Translations under genes and position numbers: made by a program
In this document: piece after piece, positions 48,523 through 57,386 of the stretch
How the letters are laid out: each line of letters opens with the position of its first letter
Position numbering within the stretch: the stretch's first letter is position 1
Origin: Flaviflagellibacter rhizophilus
GTDB lineage: Bacteria; Pseudomonadota; Alphaproteobacteria; Rhizobiales; Methylopilaceae
DNA: 64,000 nt
Assembly: GCF_033898525.1 (NCBI RefSeq)
Contig: NZ_JAXAFJ010000003.1
Location: 248,001 to 312,000, forward strand
Reading direction: 5' to 3'
The notes under the pieces: model-generated
The model's database searches: none
What the model saw: the letters and a program-made list of their open reading frames with translations, nothing else
Told to the model about the DNA's origin: nothing

Positions 48523-49940
48523 CGGGCTGAACTTTCATCCGGGCGGACGGCGAAGGGCGAACGCTCACGCGGAAGATACTGGCCGTGCGCCTTGTCGCCT
48601 ACAAGCTCACCGCCCTGCATGACCACACGTCCGCGCACCAACGTGGTGACAGGCCAGCCCACGATTTCACGTCCTTCATACGGCGTGTAGTCCGCGCCAT
48701 CCTGCAGCATTTCGTGGCGCAGCGTCGCGCGCTGTTCGGGATCCCAGATCGCGATGTCCGCGTCCGCTCCGACCGCGATGGTGCCCTTGCGAGGATAGAG
48801 CCCGTAAGTCTTCGCGGGGTTCGCGGCGGTGACGGCCACGAACTGCTCCAGCGTCATGCGCCCCTTCATCACGCCCTCCGAGAACAGGACGGGAAGGCGA
48901 GCGCCCACGCCGGGAATGCCGTTCGGCACCCAGCGGAAGCTCGTCCGTCCCTTCGGCGTCAGCTTTCCCTGCTCGTCGTCATAGCGAAAGGGGCAGTGAT
49001 CCGATGAGAACACCGAGAACACGCCGGTGCGAAGGCCTTCCCAACACGCTTCCTGGCTTGCGACATCGCGCGGCGGTGGCGAGCAGACATATTTGGCGCC
49101 CTCCATGCCGAGACCGTCGAGATCGTCTTCGGTGAGCACGAGGTATTGCGTGCAGGTCTCGCCAAGGACCCGCAGGCCCTTCTGCTGCGCCCAGCGGATC
49201 TGCTCCATGGCCTCGCGGTTGGAGACGTGGACGATCATGACCGGCACGTCGACCAGTTCCGCCAGCGAGATCGCCCGGTGGGTCGCCTCGCGCTCGACGA
49301 CGGAGGGGCGCGAGGTCGCGTGATATTTAGGAGCCGTCCGGCCCGCCTTCTCCAACTGCTCCGTCATGTAGCGGATGGCATCATGGTTCTCGGCATGCAC
49401 CATGACGAGCGCGCCGGTTTCGCGTGCCACGCCCATGACGTCGAGGATCTCGCGGTCGTTGAGCTTCAGATCGTCGTAGGTCATGAAGATCTTGAAGCTG
49501 GTATAGCCGTCCTCGACCAAAGCCGGCAGATCCTGCCCCAGGAGCTGCTCGTCCGGCTCGCTGATGATCAGGTGGAAGCTGACATCCACATAGGACTGGC
49601 CATCGGCCTTGGCGTGATAGGCCTTCAGCGTTTCCCGGAGCGGCGTTCCCTTTTCCTGCATGCAGAAGGGCATCACGGTCGTCGTGCCGCCGGCTGCCGC
49701 CGAGCGAGTGGCGGTCTCGAAGTCATCCGCCATGACAATGCCGCCGCCGCTGGGCTGGGCGATGTGGACATGGGAATCGACGCCGCCGGGCAGCACGAAC
49801 TTGCCCTCCGCGTCGATCATCTCGCGACCCTTGAGGTCCGTGCCCAGCGCAGCGACCTTGCCGTTCAGGATCCCGACGTCACACCGGGTGCGATCTCCTG
49901 CTGTGACAACCACACCGTTGCTGATGACGAGATCATACAC
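48519..49940 (-). CDS. D-hydantoinase / dihydropyrimidinase family cyclic amidohydrolase
   Basis: The start chosen is GTG 49940 behind GGGAG; TTG 49946 is possible. It has 473 residues. The metal site is complete: HVH in GGVDSHVHIAQPSGG, the carbamylated Lys in SFKIFMTYDDLKL, His in MVHAENHDAI and VMIVHVSNREA, and Asp in FSSDHCPFRYDD. These proteins open hydantoin or dihydropyrimidine rings to N-carbamoyl amino acids. No N-carbamoyl hydrolase is encoded nearby. It is separated from the upstream SDR gene by 151 bp that include a palindrome like the one at 44781. Confidence 0.92.
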   Translation of the reverse strand: MYDLVISNGVVVTAGDRTRCDVGILNGKVAALGTDLKGREMIDAEGKFVLPGGVDSHVHIAQPSGGGIVMADDFETATRSAAAGGTTTVMPFCMQEKGTPLRETLKAYHAKADGQSYVDVSFHLIISEPDEQLLGQDLPALVEDGYTSFKIFMTYDDLKLNDREILDVMGVARETGALVMVHAENHDAIRYMTEQLEKAGRTAPKYHATSRPSVVEREATHRAISLAELVDVPVMIVHVSNREAMEQIRWAQQKGLRVLGETCTQYLVLTEDDLDGLGMEGAKYVCSPPPRDVASQEACWEGLRTGVFSVFSSDHCPFRYDDEQGKLTPKGRTSFRWVPNGIPGVGARLPVLFSEGVMKGRMTLEQFVAVTAANPAKTYGLYPRKGTIAVGADADIAIWDPEQRATLRHEMLQDGADYTPYEGREIVGWPVTTLVRGRVVMQGGELVGDKAHGQYLPRERSPFAVRPDESSAR

Positions 49941-49967
49941 GTTCAAAACTCCCTAGCGGCCCGTGTT

Positions 49968-49985
49968 CGATATGTATGCAATTCG
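49968..49985. promoter_or_regulatory. second TGTATRCA palindrome, candidate GntR operator
   Basis: CGATATGTATGCAATTCG has 12 of 18 palindromic positions and shares ATATGTAT(A/G)CA with the site at 44781-44798. It lies 28 bp upstream of the hydantoinase start, where it could overlap the promoter of the hydantoinase-GntR pair. Confidence 0.5.
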
Positions 49986-50091
49986 AGCGCAGTTAGGAAG
50001 GCTGCAGGAATGAGCCTTCTTCGAGTTGGCGCCCGGGAGAGGTCGGATGCGAGAACGCTGGCTAAACGCTCGCGCCTGAAAAGCAGGATGG

Positions 50092-50868
50092 TCAGGCAGC
50101 CATCCATCCGCCGTCGACGAACAGCGTGTGGCCCGTCAGGAAGGTCGCCTCGTCGCTGGCCAGGAACAGTGCGGCATTCGCAACATCTTCGGGCGTTCCC
50201 AGCCGGGGCCAGGGCGTGCGTTGATGGGAATACTCGATCCACTTGGGCTCTACGGCACGGCCGCCCTTGCCGGTCAGGATCTTGCCCGGCGCAACCGCAT
50301 TGCAGATGATGTAATCGCGGGCGTAATCGGCTGCGATCTGGCGGGTCATATAGGCATTGCCGGCCTTGCTCACGCCATACGCAAAGTCTTCGGGCGCGCT
50401 GATATGGCCATGCTGCGATGAGATGTTGATCAGCCGCCCGCGCGCTTCGCCGACGATCTCCTGCGTCAGCATCTGCCGCACGGCGGCACGGGCGCACAGA
50501 TAGGCGCCCTTCAGGCTGACATCCATCACGCGGTCCCAGTCCTCTTCCTCGGTTTCCGCGAGCGGCTTGCCGGCACGCAGCACGGCGTTGTTGACGAGGA
50601 TGTCGAGTCGGCCGAAGCGCCCGACGGTTTCACCAACGAGCGCGTCCACCTCGGCCTTGCTGGAGACGTCGGTCTTGAGGAAGAGCGCGCTGCCGCCTTC
50701 CTCCACGATCACGTCGCAGACCGGCGCACCTCCCTCGACGGCCTCGGTGGTGATGTCCGCCACGACGACATGAGCCCCTTCCCGGGCGAAGCGGCGGGCC
50801 ATGGCGCGCCCGATGCCGGAGGATCCTCCCGTGATGATCGCGCTACGGCCTTCAAGACGCTTGGTCAT
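50092..50868 (-). CDS. short-chain dehydrogenase/reductase
   Basis: The 258-residue protein is a classical SDR: cofactor motif TGGSSGIGRAMA, VNNAV (variant NNAG), catalytic Ser in NISSQHGH and YGVSK with Tyr and Lys. Asp in VVADIT after the second strand favours NAD(H). The end GHTLFVDGGWMAA is typical. It lies 17 bp after the epimerase gene in the TRAP/amidohydrolase operon and probably oxidises a hydroxyl intermediate. Confidence 0.93.
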   Translation of the reverse strand: MTKRLEGRSAIITGGSSGIGRAMARRFAREGAHVVVADITTEAVEGGAPVCDVIVEEGGSALFLKTDVSSKAEVDALVGETVGRFGRLDILVNNAVLRAGKPLAETEEEDWDRVMDVSLKGAYLCARAAVRQMLTQEIVGEARGRLINISSQHGHISAPEDFAYGVSKAGNAYMTRQIAADYARDYIICNAVAPGKILTGKGGRAVEPKWIEYSHQRTPWPRLGTPEDVANAALFLASDEATFLTGHTLFVDGGWMAA

Positions 50869-50885
50869 GGTGATGTGCTTTCAGC

Positions 50886-51848
50886 TCAGATGGGCTCGAA
50901 GGCATCGAGCCAGGTCAAGGTTTCGCGTGCGGCGCGCAGGATCGGGGTGCGGTGTGCCGGACAGGCCGCGTCGAGGCGGGCATTGTCGAGCGCCGGCCGG
51001 TCGGTTGCGTAGTTGGTGCGCAGGGTGGAGCGTTCTGGATCGATAGACCACGCGAAGCCGGGGATCAGATCCTGCAAAGCCCGGCACCAGTCAACGAGCG
51101 TGCTGATGTCGCCGCCGCCAAGGTTGAAGACATCGCCAGCGAGATCGGGGCAGGACAGGACGCCGGCGATGCGGCGGGCAGCGTCCGGCGCATAGAGCCA
51201 GTCCCCGCGCATCTCGCGCGGCAGCACGCAGGGTGCTCCCGTCCGGGCTGCCCGGGCGATCTGGTGGTGTGGGCTCAGCACGTCGCGTGTGCCGGACGCG
51301 CGTTCCCAGGGTCCGAACAAGGGACCAAGGCGCAGGATGCGCAGATCCTGCTGGTTCAGCACGGCCAGCCTGCGCATTGCGAGTTCTGCGGACAGTTTGC
51401 TGATGCCGTACAGCGCCGAGGGCTGCATGGCGTTTTCGGCCTCATCGAAGCGCCCATTGGCTGCCGGCGCGGCGTCTCCGTAGGCCGAGATGGAGGACAG
51501 ATAGACGATGCGGCGAAGGTCGTGCCCCGCCGCCGCTTCCATCAGCCGGCAGGAGCCAATGACGTTGATCTCGAGGATCTCGCCCGGGGAGGTTCGCTCC
51601 CTCAGCGCATCCGGCGTGACGGCGGCACCATGCACGGCATGCGTGACATCGTGGTCCGAGAACGCGCGCTTCAAGGCGTCCGCATCCCGGATGTCTCCCT
51701 CGACAAATGTGACGCCGTCCATCCAATCCGCATGGAAAGGTGGCCGGGCGCGGTCATAGCCGATGACCCCGTGGCCTTCGGCGACCAGCGCCTCGCAGGT
51801 TGCAAGCCCGACAAAGCCGGACGCGCCGGTGACGAGGACGCGGCCCAT
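50886..51848 (-). CDS. NAD-dependent epimerase/dehydratase family protein
   Basis: The 320-residue extended SDR has TGASGFVGLATCEAL, the Asp-containing VIGYDRA, HGAAVTPD, VYLSSISAYGD and YGISK (Tyr, Lys), followed by RLGPLFGPWE. It resembles uronate dehydrogenases and sugar epimerases. In a catabolic island it probably dehydrogenates a hydroxy-acid or cyclic polyol. It overlaps the amidohydrolase stop by one base (TGATG). Confidence 0.88.
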   Translation of the reverse strand: MGRVLVTGASGFVGLATCEALVAEGHGVIGYDRARPPFHADWMDGVTFVEGDIRDADALKRAFSDHDVTHAVHGAAVTPDALRERTSPGEILEINVIGSCRLMEAAAGHDLRRIVYLSSISAYGDAAPAANGRFDEAENAMQPSALYGISKLSAELAMRRLAVLNQQDLRILRLGPLFGPWERASGTRDVLSPHHQIARAARTGAPCVLPREMRGDWLYAPDAARRIAGVLSCPDLAGDVFNLGGGDISTLVDWCRALQDLIPGFAWSIDPERSTLRTNYATDRPALDNARLDAACPAHRTPILRAARETLTWLDAFEPI

Positions 51849-53314
51849 CACGTCTCTGCCGCGTAATGCTTGCGGACCGCATCGACGATGGTCTCGGCCG
51901 CGCTGCTGGCGGTTGGGTGCCGGCTTCGTGCACGCATGGCCGTGACGGCGGCATCGGTGCGTGCGGCGTCTAGTTGTTCGCTGGATGCACCGCGCCGGTA
52001 GCAGACCTGACCCTCGACCATCGTCAGAGCGATGTCGCGTCCGCAACCGCGTGCCAGAACCGCATCCAGCACATCGGCCTCGGCTTCGAGATAGGCACCG
52101 CGCACATTGGCGAGGTCGAGAGCGATCAGGTCCGCTTTCATGCCTGGCCGGAGAGCGCCGATCTCCTCCTTCAGGAACGCAGCTGCCGCTCCTGCCTCGG
52201 TCCCGGTGCGCAGGAGCCGCCGGGCTGCGTGCTTGGCATCGGCTCCCGGTCTCCGCATCAAGAGCCCACCAAGCCGCAGTTCCGAAAGGTAGTCCTCGTT
52301 GTCGTCCAGCGCGCAATTGTCGGTGCCGAGCGCGAGTTCGACGCCGGCGTCCAGCATGGCGCCGAGAGGCGGCCCACCATTGAAGAGCCGCATGTTCGAA
52401 CCGGGATTGGTCACCACGACAAGCCCGAGCCTCGCTGCATCTGCGATGTCGCGTGGGCCCGCGTGTACGAAGTGCGCCGCACTTGCCGGAGCCGTGAAGA
52501 CACCAAGCGTTTTGAGGTGGGCGAGGGAGCCGCCGGGGTACAGCCTCCCGGCACAGGCGGACTGCACCGGAGATTCCAGCAGATGAAAATGCAGGCCGAC
52601 CCCGATCTCGGCCGCGTCGCGTGCCAGCGCACGCCACGCCTCGTCGCTGACCCATTGCGGTCCCGCAGGGCCGTAGGCGAAGCGCAGTGTGGGATGGCCG
52701 CGATATTCGGCGCGCAGCCGGGCCATCAGGTCCAGCGTTTCGGGCAGCGGCAGATAGGCCGGGGGCGCCGCCTGCAGCAGGGACCGGGCGTCATGGCTCA
52801 GCCCCGCCGCGAAAGCTGCTTCATCAGCCGGCGGATAGACCAGTCCGCCACGGTCGGCATAGCCGACGCAGATCGTGGCCCGCAGGCCCGTTTCCTCATA
52901 GGCCCGGATGGAGCCCCTGAGTTCGGCCTCGTAGTCACCCGTGGCGTAGCTGTAATTGGCATGGAGGGTCGCCGTGACGCCGTTCGCCAGCATCTCCAGC
53001 GCCGCCAGCCTTGTGAGGGCATAGCTATCGGGGCTCCCGCGGCCACGGCGGCGTGCGATCCACGGCTCCAGCGCGTCGTCCGGATAGCCGAGCTGGATCT
53101 GGCTAAGGCCACGTCCGTGCTGGTGGGCGTTGACGAAGCCGGGCAGGATCAGGGCATCGCCGAGCAGGGTGCGGGTGCTGTCTGGATAAAGCCGGCGTAG
53201 ATGGTCGACGGACCCGGTCTCCACGACCCGTCCGTGCTCCACGGCTACGGCCCCGTTCTCAATCACCGGCGCATCCGCGTCGGTGATCAGGAATGCGGCT
53301 TCCAGGATGTGCAT
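51848..53314 (-). CDS. AtzA/TrzN-type amidohydrolase (aminohydrolase/deaminase)
   Basis: The 488-residue protein shows the one-metal aminohydrolase pattern: HxH in LPGFVNAHQHGRG, His in GLHFHLLESP, HFVHAGPRD and Asp in LALGTDNCALDDNEDY. This subgroup deaminates or dechlorinates N-heterocycles (guanine, 8-oxoguanine, SAH, triazines). It starts four bp after dctM, so uptake and hydrolysis are linked. The likely substrate is a heterocyclic amine or amidine; it is not identifiable more closely. Confidence 0.88.
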   Translation of the reverse strand: MHILEAAFLITDADAPVIENGAVAVEHGRVVETGSVDHLRRLYPDSTRTLLGDALILPGFVNAHQHGRGLSQIQLGYPDDALEPWIARRRGRGSPDSYALTRLAALEMLANGVTATLHANYSYATGDYEAELRGSIRAYEETGLRATICVGYADRGGLVYPPADEAAFAAGLSHDARSLLQAAPPAYLPLPETLDLMARLRAEYRGHPTLRFAYGPAGPQWVSDEAWRALARDAAEIGVGLHFHLLESPVQSACAGRLYPGGSLAHLKTLGVFTAPASAAHFVHAGPRDIADAARLGLVVVTNPGSNMRLFNGGPPLGAMLDAGVELALGTDNCALDDNEDYLSELRLGGLLMRRPGADAKHAARRLLRTGTEAGAAAAFLKEEIGALRPGMKADLIALDLANVRGAYLEAEADVLDAVLARGCGRDIALTMVEGQVCYRRGASSEQLDAARTDAAVTAMRARSRHPTASSAAETIVDAVRKHYAAET

Positions 53315-53318
53315 CGCT

Positions 53319-54623
53319 TTACTGGAACAACTGCTGCGGCAGCCAGAGCGCGATCTGCGGCCAGACGATCAGCAGGCCGGTGAAAGCCAGCATCAGGACG
53401 ACGAAGGGGATCGAGCCGTAGATCACGTCCATGATCGAGCCGGTGCCGCGCACGCCCTGCACCACATAGAGGTTCATGCCGATGGGTGGCGTGATGAGGC
53501 CGACTTCCATCATCAGCACCAGGAAGATGCCGAACCAGACCGGATCGATTCCGAGATGCACGACCAGCGGGAACACCACCGGCAAGGTTGCGATCATCAT
53601 GGAAAGGGTTTCCATGAAGCAGCCGAGGATCAGGTAGAACACGATCAGCAGCAGGATGATCTCGATGGGCCCTGCGCCGGTTTGCGAGACCATAGTGGTC
53701 AGCGCCTGCGGAATCCCCAGCACGCCGATCACGAAGTTCAGGAACTGCGCGCCCACCATGATCAGCAGGATCATGGAGGAGATGCGCACGGTGGCGATCA
53801 TGCTCTCGTGCAGCAGCGCCATGGAGAAGCGGCGCTTCGCGACCGCGACCAGCAGCGAGCAGATGACGCCGATGGCCGCCGACTCGGTGGGCGTGGCCCA
53901 GCCAAGATAGATCGTGCCCATGACGACGACGAAGATCACGAAGGGCGGGAAGATGTCGCCGAGGCTCGCGATCTTCTCCGACCAGGACCGCGAGGGGAGG
54001 GCAGGACCCGCGAGTTCCGGCCGCAGAACGCACATCACGGCGATCAGCATCATGAACAGCGCGGTCAGCAGCAGGCCCGGAACGACGCCGGCCGCGAACA
54101 GCTGGCCGATGGAGGTGTTCGTCATCGAGCCATAGATGATCATGTTGATCGAAGGCGGGATGAGGATGCCGAGCGTGGCGCCGGCGGCGATGGAGCCGGT
54201 GGTCAGGCGCGCATCGTATCCGCGCTCCTTCATGATCGGCAGGGCGACCGTGCCGATCGTGGCGGCGGTGGCGACCGACGAGCCGGAGACCGCGGCGAAG
54301 ATGGCGCTGGCGCCGATATTGGAGTGCAGCAGCCCGCCCGGCAGCCGGTTCAGCCAGTCGGACAGGCAGCGGTAGAGGCCGTTGGCGACGCCGGAACGCA
54401 CCAGGATTTCGCCGAGGAACACGAAGAGCGGGATGGCCGTCAGGATGAAGTCGTTCTGCCCGCTCCACATCTGGTTGCCGAACCCCATGAGGGTCGGCCA
54501 GCCCAGGAATGCCCAGGCTCCGACGAAGGCGGTGAGGAACAGGGAGATGGCGACCGGAAGGCCGATCATCATCAATCCGAGCATCATCAGGAAGCCGATG
54601 CCGGCTCCGGTCACGCCGATCAT
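53319..54623 (-). CDS. dctM: TRAP transporter large permease
   Basis: From ATG 54623 the protein has 434 residues and about 12 hydrophobic segments. DctM hallmarks are PLFVFLGEILVRSGVANGLY, SGSSVATAATIGTVALPIM, GATLGILIPPSINMIIYG and LITPPIGMNLYVVQG. It uses a Na+ gradient to move the ligand handed over by DctP. The start overlaps the dctQ stop (ATGA at 54620-54623). Confidence 0.95.
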   Translation of the reverse strand: MIGVTGAGIGFLMMLGLMMIGLPVAISLFLTAFVGAWAFLGWPTLMGFGNQMWSGQNDFILTAIPLFVFLGEILVRSGVANGLYRCLSDWLNRLPGGLLHSNIGASAIFAAVSGSSVATAATIGTVALPIMKERGYDARLTTGSIAAGATLGILIPPSINMIIYGSMTNTSIGQLFAAGVVPGLLLTALFMMLIAVMCVLRPELAGPALPSRSWSEKIASLGDIFPPFVIFVVVMGTIYLGWATPTESAAIGVICSLLVAVAKRRFSMALLHESMIATVRISSMILLIMVGAQFLNFVIGVLGIPQALTTMVSQTGAGPIEIILLLIVFYLILGCFMETLSMMIATLPVVFPLVVHLGIDPVWFGIFLVLMMEVGLITPPIGMNLYVVQGVRGTGSIMDVIYGSIPFVVLMLAFTGLLIVWPQIALWLPQQLFQ

Positions 54624-55219
54624 GGCTTGATCGCTCCCGTGTTGTCCTCGGTGATCACGGTTTCTTCCTCGATGATCTCGTCGAGCGTCTTGATGCCGTA
54701 GAGGCGGTTGAGGCGGCGGGGATCGCGCAGGATCAGAAGGGTGCTGTGCACCGCGATGGCCGTGGCGACCACGCCGAAAAACAGAAGGCCGACGAACCAG
54801 ATCCCCTGCGGCTGCCACAGGGGCGTCATCAGCGGGGTGCCCGAGAGCGACTGAAACTCGAGGCTCTCGTCCAGCGTCGCATAGGCGCGCCACGCCATGA
54901 ACGCGGCCATCACGGCGATGCACCACGAGGAGACAAGGTTCAGCAGCGACTGCGTGCGCCAGCCGACGCGCTCCACCAGGATCTCGACGCGGGTGTGGGC
55001 CCGCTCGATCAGGGCGTAGGAGAAGCCGAAGGCCGCGAGGATCGCCAGCACATAGCCGCCGAACTCGTCGCCGCCCTGAAGCGAGATGTTCATGAAGCGC
55101 CGCAGAAGGATCTCGGCGGTGACGAGGATGGCCAGTCCCAGCAGGAGGTAGCCGGCGAGCAGGGCCAGAAGCCGGGCAATCGGCGTCAGGGTCTTCAGGA
55201 CAGGATTGTCTGCGTTCAT
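54620..55219 (-). CDS. dctQ: TRAP transporter small permease
   Basis: From ATG 55219 the protein has 199 residues and four spans (LLALLAGYLLLGLAILVTAEILLRRF; GGYVLAILAAFGFSYALIERAHTRVEIL). The ERAHTRVEIL and WQPQGIWFVG segments are typical of DctQ. The cytoplasmic tail (LDEIIEEETVITEDN) is unusually long and acidic. A terminator lies between it and dctP. Confidence 0.92.
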   Translation of the reverse strand: MNADNPVLKTLTPIARLLALLAGYLLLGLAILVTAEILLRRFMNISLQGGDEFGGYVLAILAAFGFSYALIERAHTRVEILVERVGWRTQSLLNLVSSWCIAVMAAFMAWRAYATLDESLEFQSLSGTPLMTPLWQPQGIWFVGLLFFGVVATAIAVHSTLLILRDPRRLNRLYGIKTLDEIIEEETVITEDNTGAIKP

Positions 55220-55233
55220 GGCTCGTCCCGCGG

Positions 55234-55266
55234 AAAAAAGGGGCGCCGCTTCTTGGGCGGCGCCCC
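55234..55266 (-). terminator. intrinsic terminator between dctP and dctQ
   Basis: On the minus transcript GGGGCGCCGC and GCGGCGCCCC pair as a 10-bp stem with a 7-nt loop and are followed by UUUUUU (AAAAAA at 55234-55239). It lies six bp after the dctP stop and 14 bp before the dctQ start. Partial read-through would give much more binding protein than membrane subunits. Confidence 0.85.
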
Positions 55267-55271
55267 CCATG

Positions 55272-56315
55272 TCACTTGATGGTCAGGCCCGCGGCTGCGC
55301 CGGCCGTCTTGTTCCAGTTCTCTGAGCACTGCGGGTCGACTGCGTCGCAGGTCTTCTTCCAGATCGGGAGGACCGTGCTCTCCGCCACTTCCTTGATCTT
55401 CTGGCGGTCGGCGTCGGAGATCTCGACAAGCTTCATCGAGAACTTCTTGTGGCCGGAGCAGCTGTCCTGCCCCGTATTGCAGGCAATTGCATCGTCGTTC
55501 GCAGATGTTGCGAGCTGCCAGAACTGGTCCTCGAGCGCCTTGAACTGCTCGGTCAGCTTCTGCTGCTGCTCAGGCGAGAACTTCTTCCAGGTGTTCAGGT
55601 TGATGAAGTGTCCCTGCACGGAGCCGGACACGGCCAGCGGCAGGAGATGCGTGGTCACTTCCGGCCAGTTGCCGGTGTTGCCGGATGTCGGCGAAGTCAC
55701 GCCGCAGGAGGCGACGCCGCGCTGCAGGGCCGGATAGACCTCCGAGAACTGCAGGGTGACAGGCGTGGCGCCGAGATTTTCGAGCATCGCCGACATGGAC
55801 GGGGTGAAGGAGCGCACCTTCAGGCCCTTGAGGTCTGCCAAGGTCGTGATGGGGTGATTGCAGTAGAACACCTGCGGTCCGAACGGCCACAGGGTGAGCA
55901 CCTTGGCGTTGAAGCGCTTCTGGAGCCGCTCGTCGAACGCCTCGCGATAGGCGTCCACGACCTTGCGCAGCGAGGCCATGTCGGGAGCCACGCCGATGAG
56001 GTCCACACCTTCGAAGAAGGGATCGTCGCGCGAGGCCATGCCGATCTGCACCGACATGACATCGAAGGATCCGCCCCGCAGCATGCGCAGCGCATCCGGA
56101 GCCTTCACGCCCACGACGTCCATGGGGTTGTAGTTCATCTGGATCGGCACGCCGGACTTCTCGCCGAGCTCACCGAAGAAGGCGCGCTCGATGTCCACCT
56201 GCTTGTTGTTCTGGGAGAAATTGCCGGCAACGCGCAACGGCGTCTGGGCCGAGGCGAATGTGGTGGCAGCAAGCAAGGCCACGGCAGCCGCGGCGAACGG
56301 TATAGCCCTTCTCAT
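55272..56315 (-). CDS. dctP: TRAP transporter substrate-binding protein
   Basis: From ATG 56315 the protein has 347 residues with a signal peptide (IPFAAAAVALLAATTFASAQ). DctP features include LRMLRGGSFDVMSVQIGM, DLKGLKVRSFTPSMSAMLENLGATPVTLQFSEVYPALQRGV, where the Arg binds the ligand carboxylate, and a helical C-terminal half. The motif CGVTSPTSGNTGNWPEVTTHLLPL marks the ligand pocket. Two Cys in the last 90 residues (CNTGQDSC) suggest a disulphide. The ligand is an organic acid, probably the island's substrate. Confidence 0.92.
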   Translation of the reverse strand: MRRAIPFAAAAVALLAATTFASAQTPLRVAGNFSQNNKQVDIERAFFGELGEKSGVPIQMNYNPMDVVGVKAPDALRMLRGGSFDVMSVQIGMASRDDPFFEGVDLIGVAPDMASLRKVVDAYREAFDERLQKRFNAKVLTLWPFGPQVFYCNHPITTLADLKGLKVRSFTPSMSAMLENLGATPVTLQFSEVYPALQRGVASCGVTSPTSGNTGNWPEVTTHLLPLAVSGSVQGHFINLNTWKKFSPEQQQKLTEQFKALEDQFWQLATSANDDAIACNTGQDSCSGHKKFSMKLVEISDADRQKIKEVAESTVLPIWKKTCDAVDPQCSENWNKTAGAAAGLTIK

Positions 56316-56477
56316 CAATCAGACCTCGCGCTTTTTGAATTCATAATGGCTGCATACTTGCAGAGCTTTGCACGGACTGAAACAGGAAAATTTAAGCACG
56401 GCCCGCCGAGGTGCCGGCTCAGGACGCGTGACTAAAAGTTTTGCCGACAGATGCATCTTTAGGCACTTTCAAGAGTG

Positions 56478-56508
56478 GTGTACCCGTTAAATCCGGCTTT
56501 GCGTACAC
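56478..56508. promoter_or_regulatory. inverted repeat GTGTAC ... GTACAC upstream of the decarboxylase-like gene
   Basis: GTGTAC at 56478-56483 is mirrored exactly by GTACAC at 56503-56508 with a 19-bp spacer, about 100 bp upstream of the start at 56607. It may be an operator for the GntR regulator encoded in that operon (57387-58136). The evidence is symmetry alone. Confidence 0.35.
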
Positions 56509-56606
56509 GATCTTCGGCTTGTCAGGACACAAGGCGCGGGCGCATAAAGCTGATCAGACGATCATCGATCCATCACATGAATCTCTTCTAAGCAGAGACA
56601 TTTTGA

Positions 56607-57380
56607 ATGCAAAACAGCGAGAATCGGGCGCGCGGCGTCATCGCCATGCTCACGCCGTCGTCCAACACGGTGGTGGAGCCCTTCACCAGCGCCATGGCCT
56701 GGCCGCTCTTCCCGGACGTCAGCGTCCACTTCGGCCGCTTCCAGGTCACGAAGATCGCGCTCGATGCCCACTCGAACCAGCAGTTCGCCCTTGAGCCGAT
56801 CCTTCAGGCAGCGGATCTGCTCGCCGATGCCCGGCCGGACGTCATCGCCTGGAACGGGACTTCGGCAAGCTGGCTGGGGTTCGAGACCGACCGGCGCCTT
56901 TGCGCCGCGATCACCGAACGCACCGGGATCCCGGCGACGAGCGCGATCCTTGGCCTGAACGAGCTGCTGCAGGAAACCGGCGTCCGCCGGCTCGGTCTCG
57001 TGACCCCCTATACCGAGGACGTTCAGCGCAAGATCATCGCGAACTACCAGGCCATCGGCATCGAGACAGTTGCGGAGCGGCACAGCGGCCGGTCGGACAA
57101 CCACTCCTTCGCAGAGGTGTCCGAAGCGGAGATCGAGACCATGTGCCTGGAAGTCGGCGCAGCGAAGCCGGACGCCATCGCCATTGTCTGCACCAATATG
57201 CGGGGGCCGCTGATCGCGCCGGCGCTGGAGCAGCGTCTTGGCATCCCGGTCCTCGACTCCGTGGCCTTCACGCTCTGGGCTTGCCTGAGGAAGCTCGGCA
57301 TCCCGATGGAGCCGCTTGCGCAGTACGGCCGCATGTTCTCCATACCGGGAGGGGATGCCGCGCCGCGCGTCCGGGACTGA
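56607..57380 (+). CDS. Asp/Glu-racemase-superfamily enzyme, arylmalonate-decarboxylase-like
   Basis: The 257-residue protein belongs to the maleate isomerase/arylmalonate decarboxylase group (LTPSSNTVVEPFTSAM at the start). Of the two active-site positions, the second Cys is present (Cys195 in AIVCTNMRG), while the first is Gly84 in AWNGTSASW. Gly-Thr-Ser (84-86) and Tyr135 (VTPYTEDV) match the dioxyanion hole of arylmalonate decarboxylase, in contrast to racemases and isomerases with two Cys. It should act as a decarboxylase on a malonate-like acid or as a variant isomerase. It heads a three-gene operon with GntR and UraD. Confidence 0.85.
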   Translation: MQNSENRARGVIAMLTPSSNTVVEPFTSAMAWPLFPDVSVHFGRFQVTKIALDAHSNQQFALEPILQAADLLADARPDVIAWNGTSASWLGFETDRRLCAAITERTGIPATSAILGLNELLQETGVRRLGLVTPYTEDVQRKIIANYQAIGIETVAERHSGRSDNHSFAEVSEAEIETMCLEVGAAKPDAIAIVCTNMRGPLIAPALEQRLGIPVLDSVAFTLWACLRKLGIPMEPLAQYGRMFSIPGGDAAPRVRD

Positions 57381-57386
57381 CAAGCC

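Noticed and set aside
53283..54701. 472-codon plus-strand frame, extremely His/Asp/Arg-rich
   Set aside because: It is the complement of the TRAP dctM gene; the odd composition reflects hydrophobic codons read in reverse.
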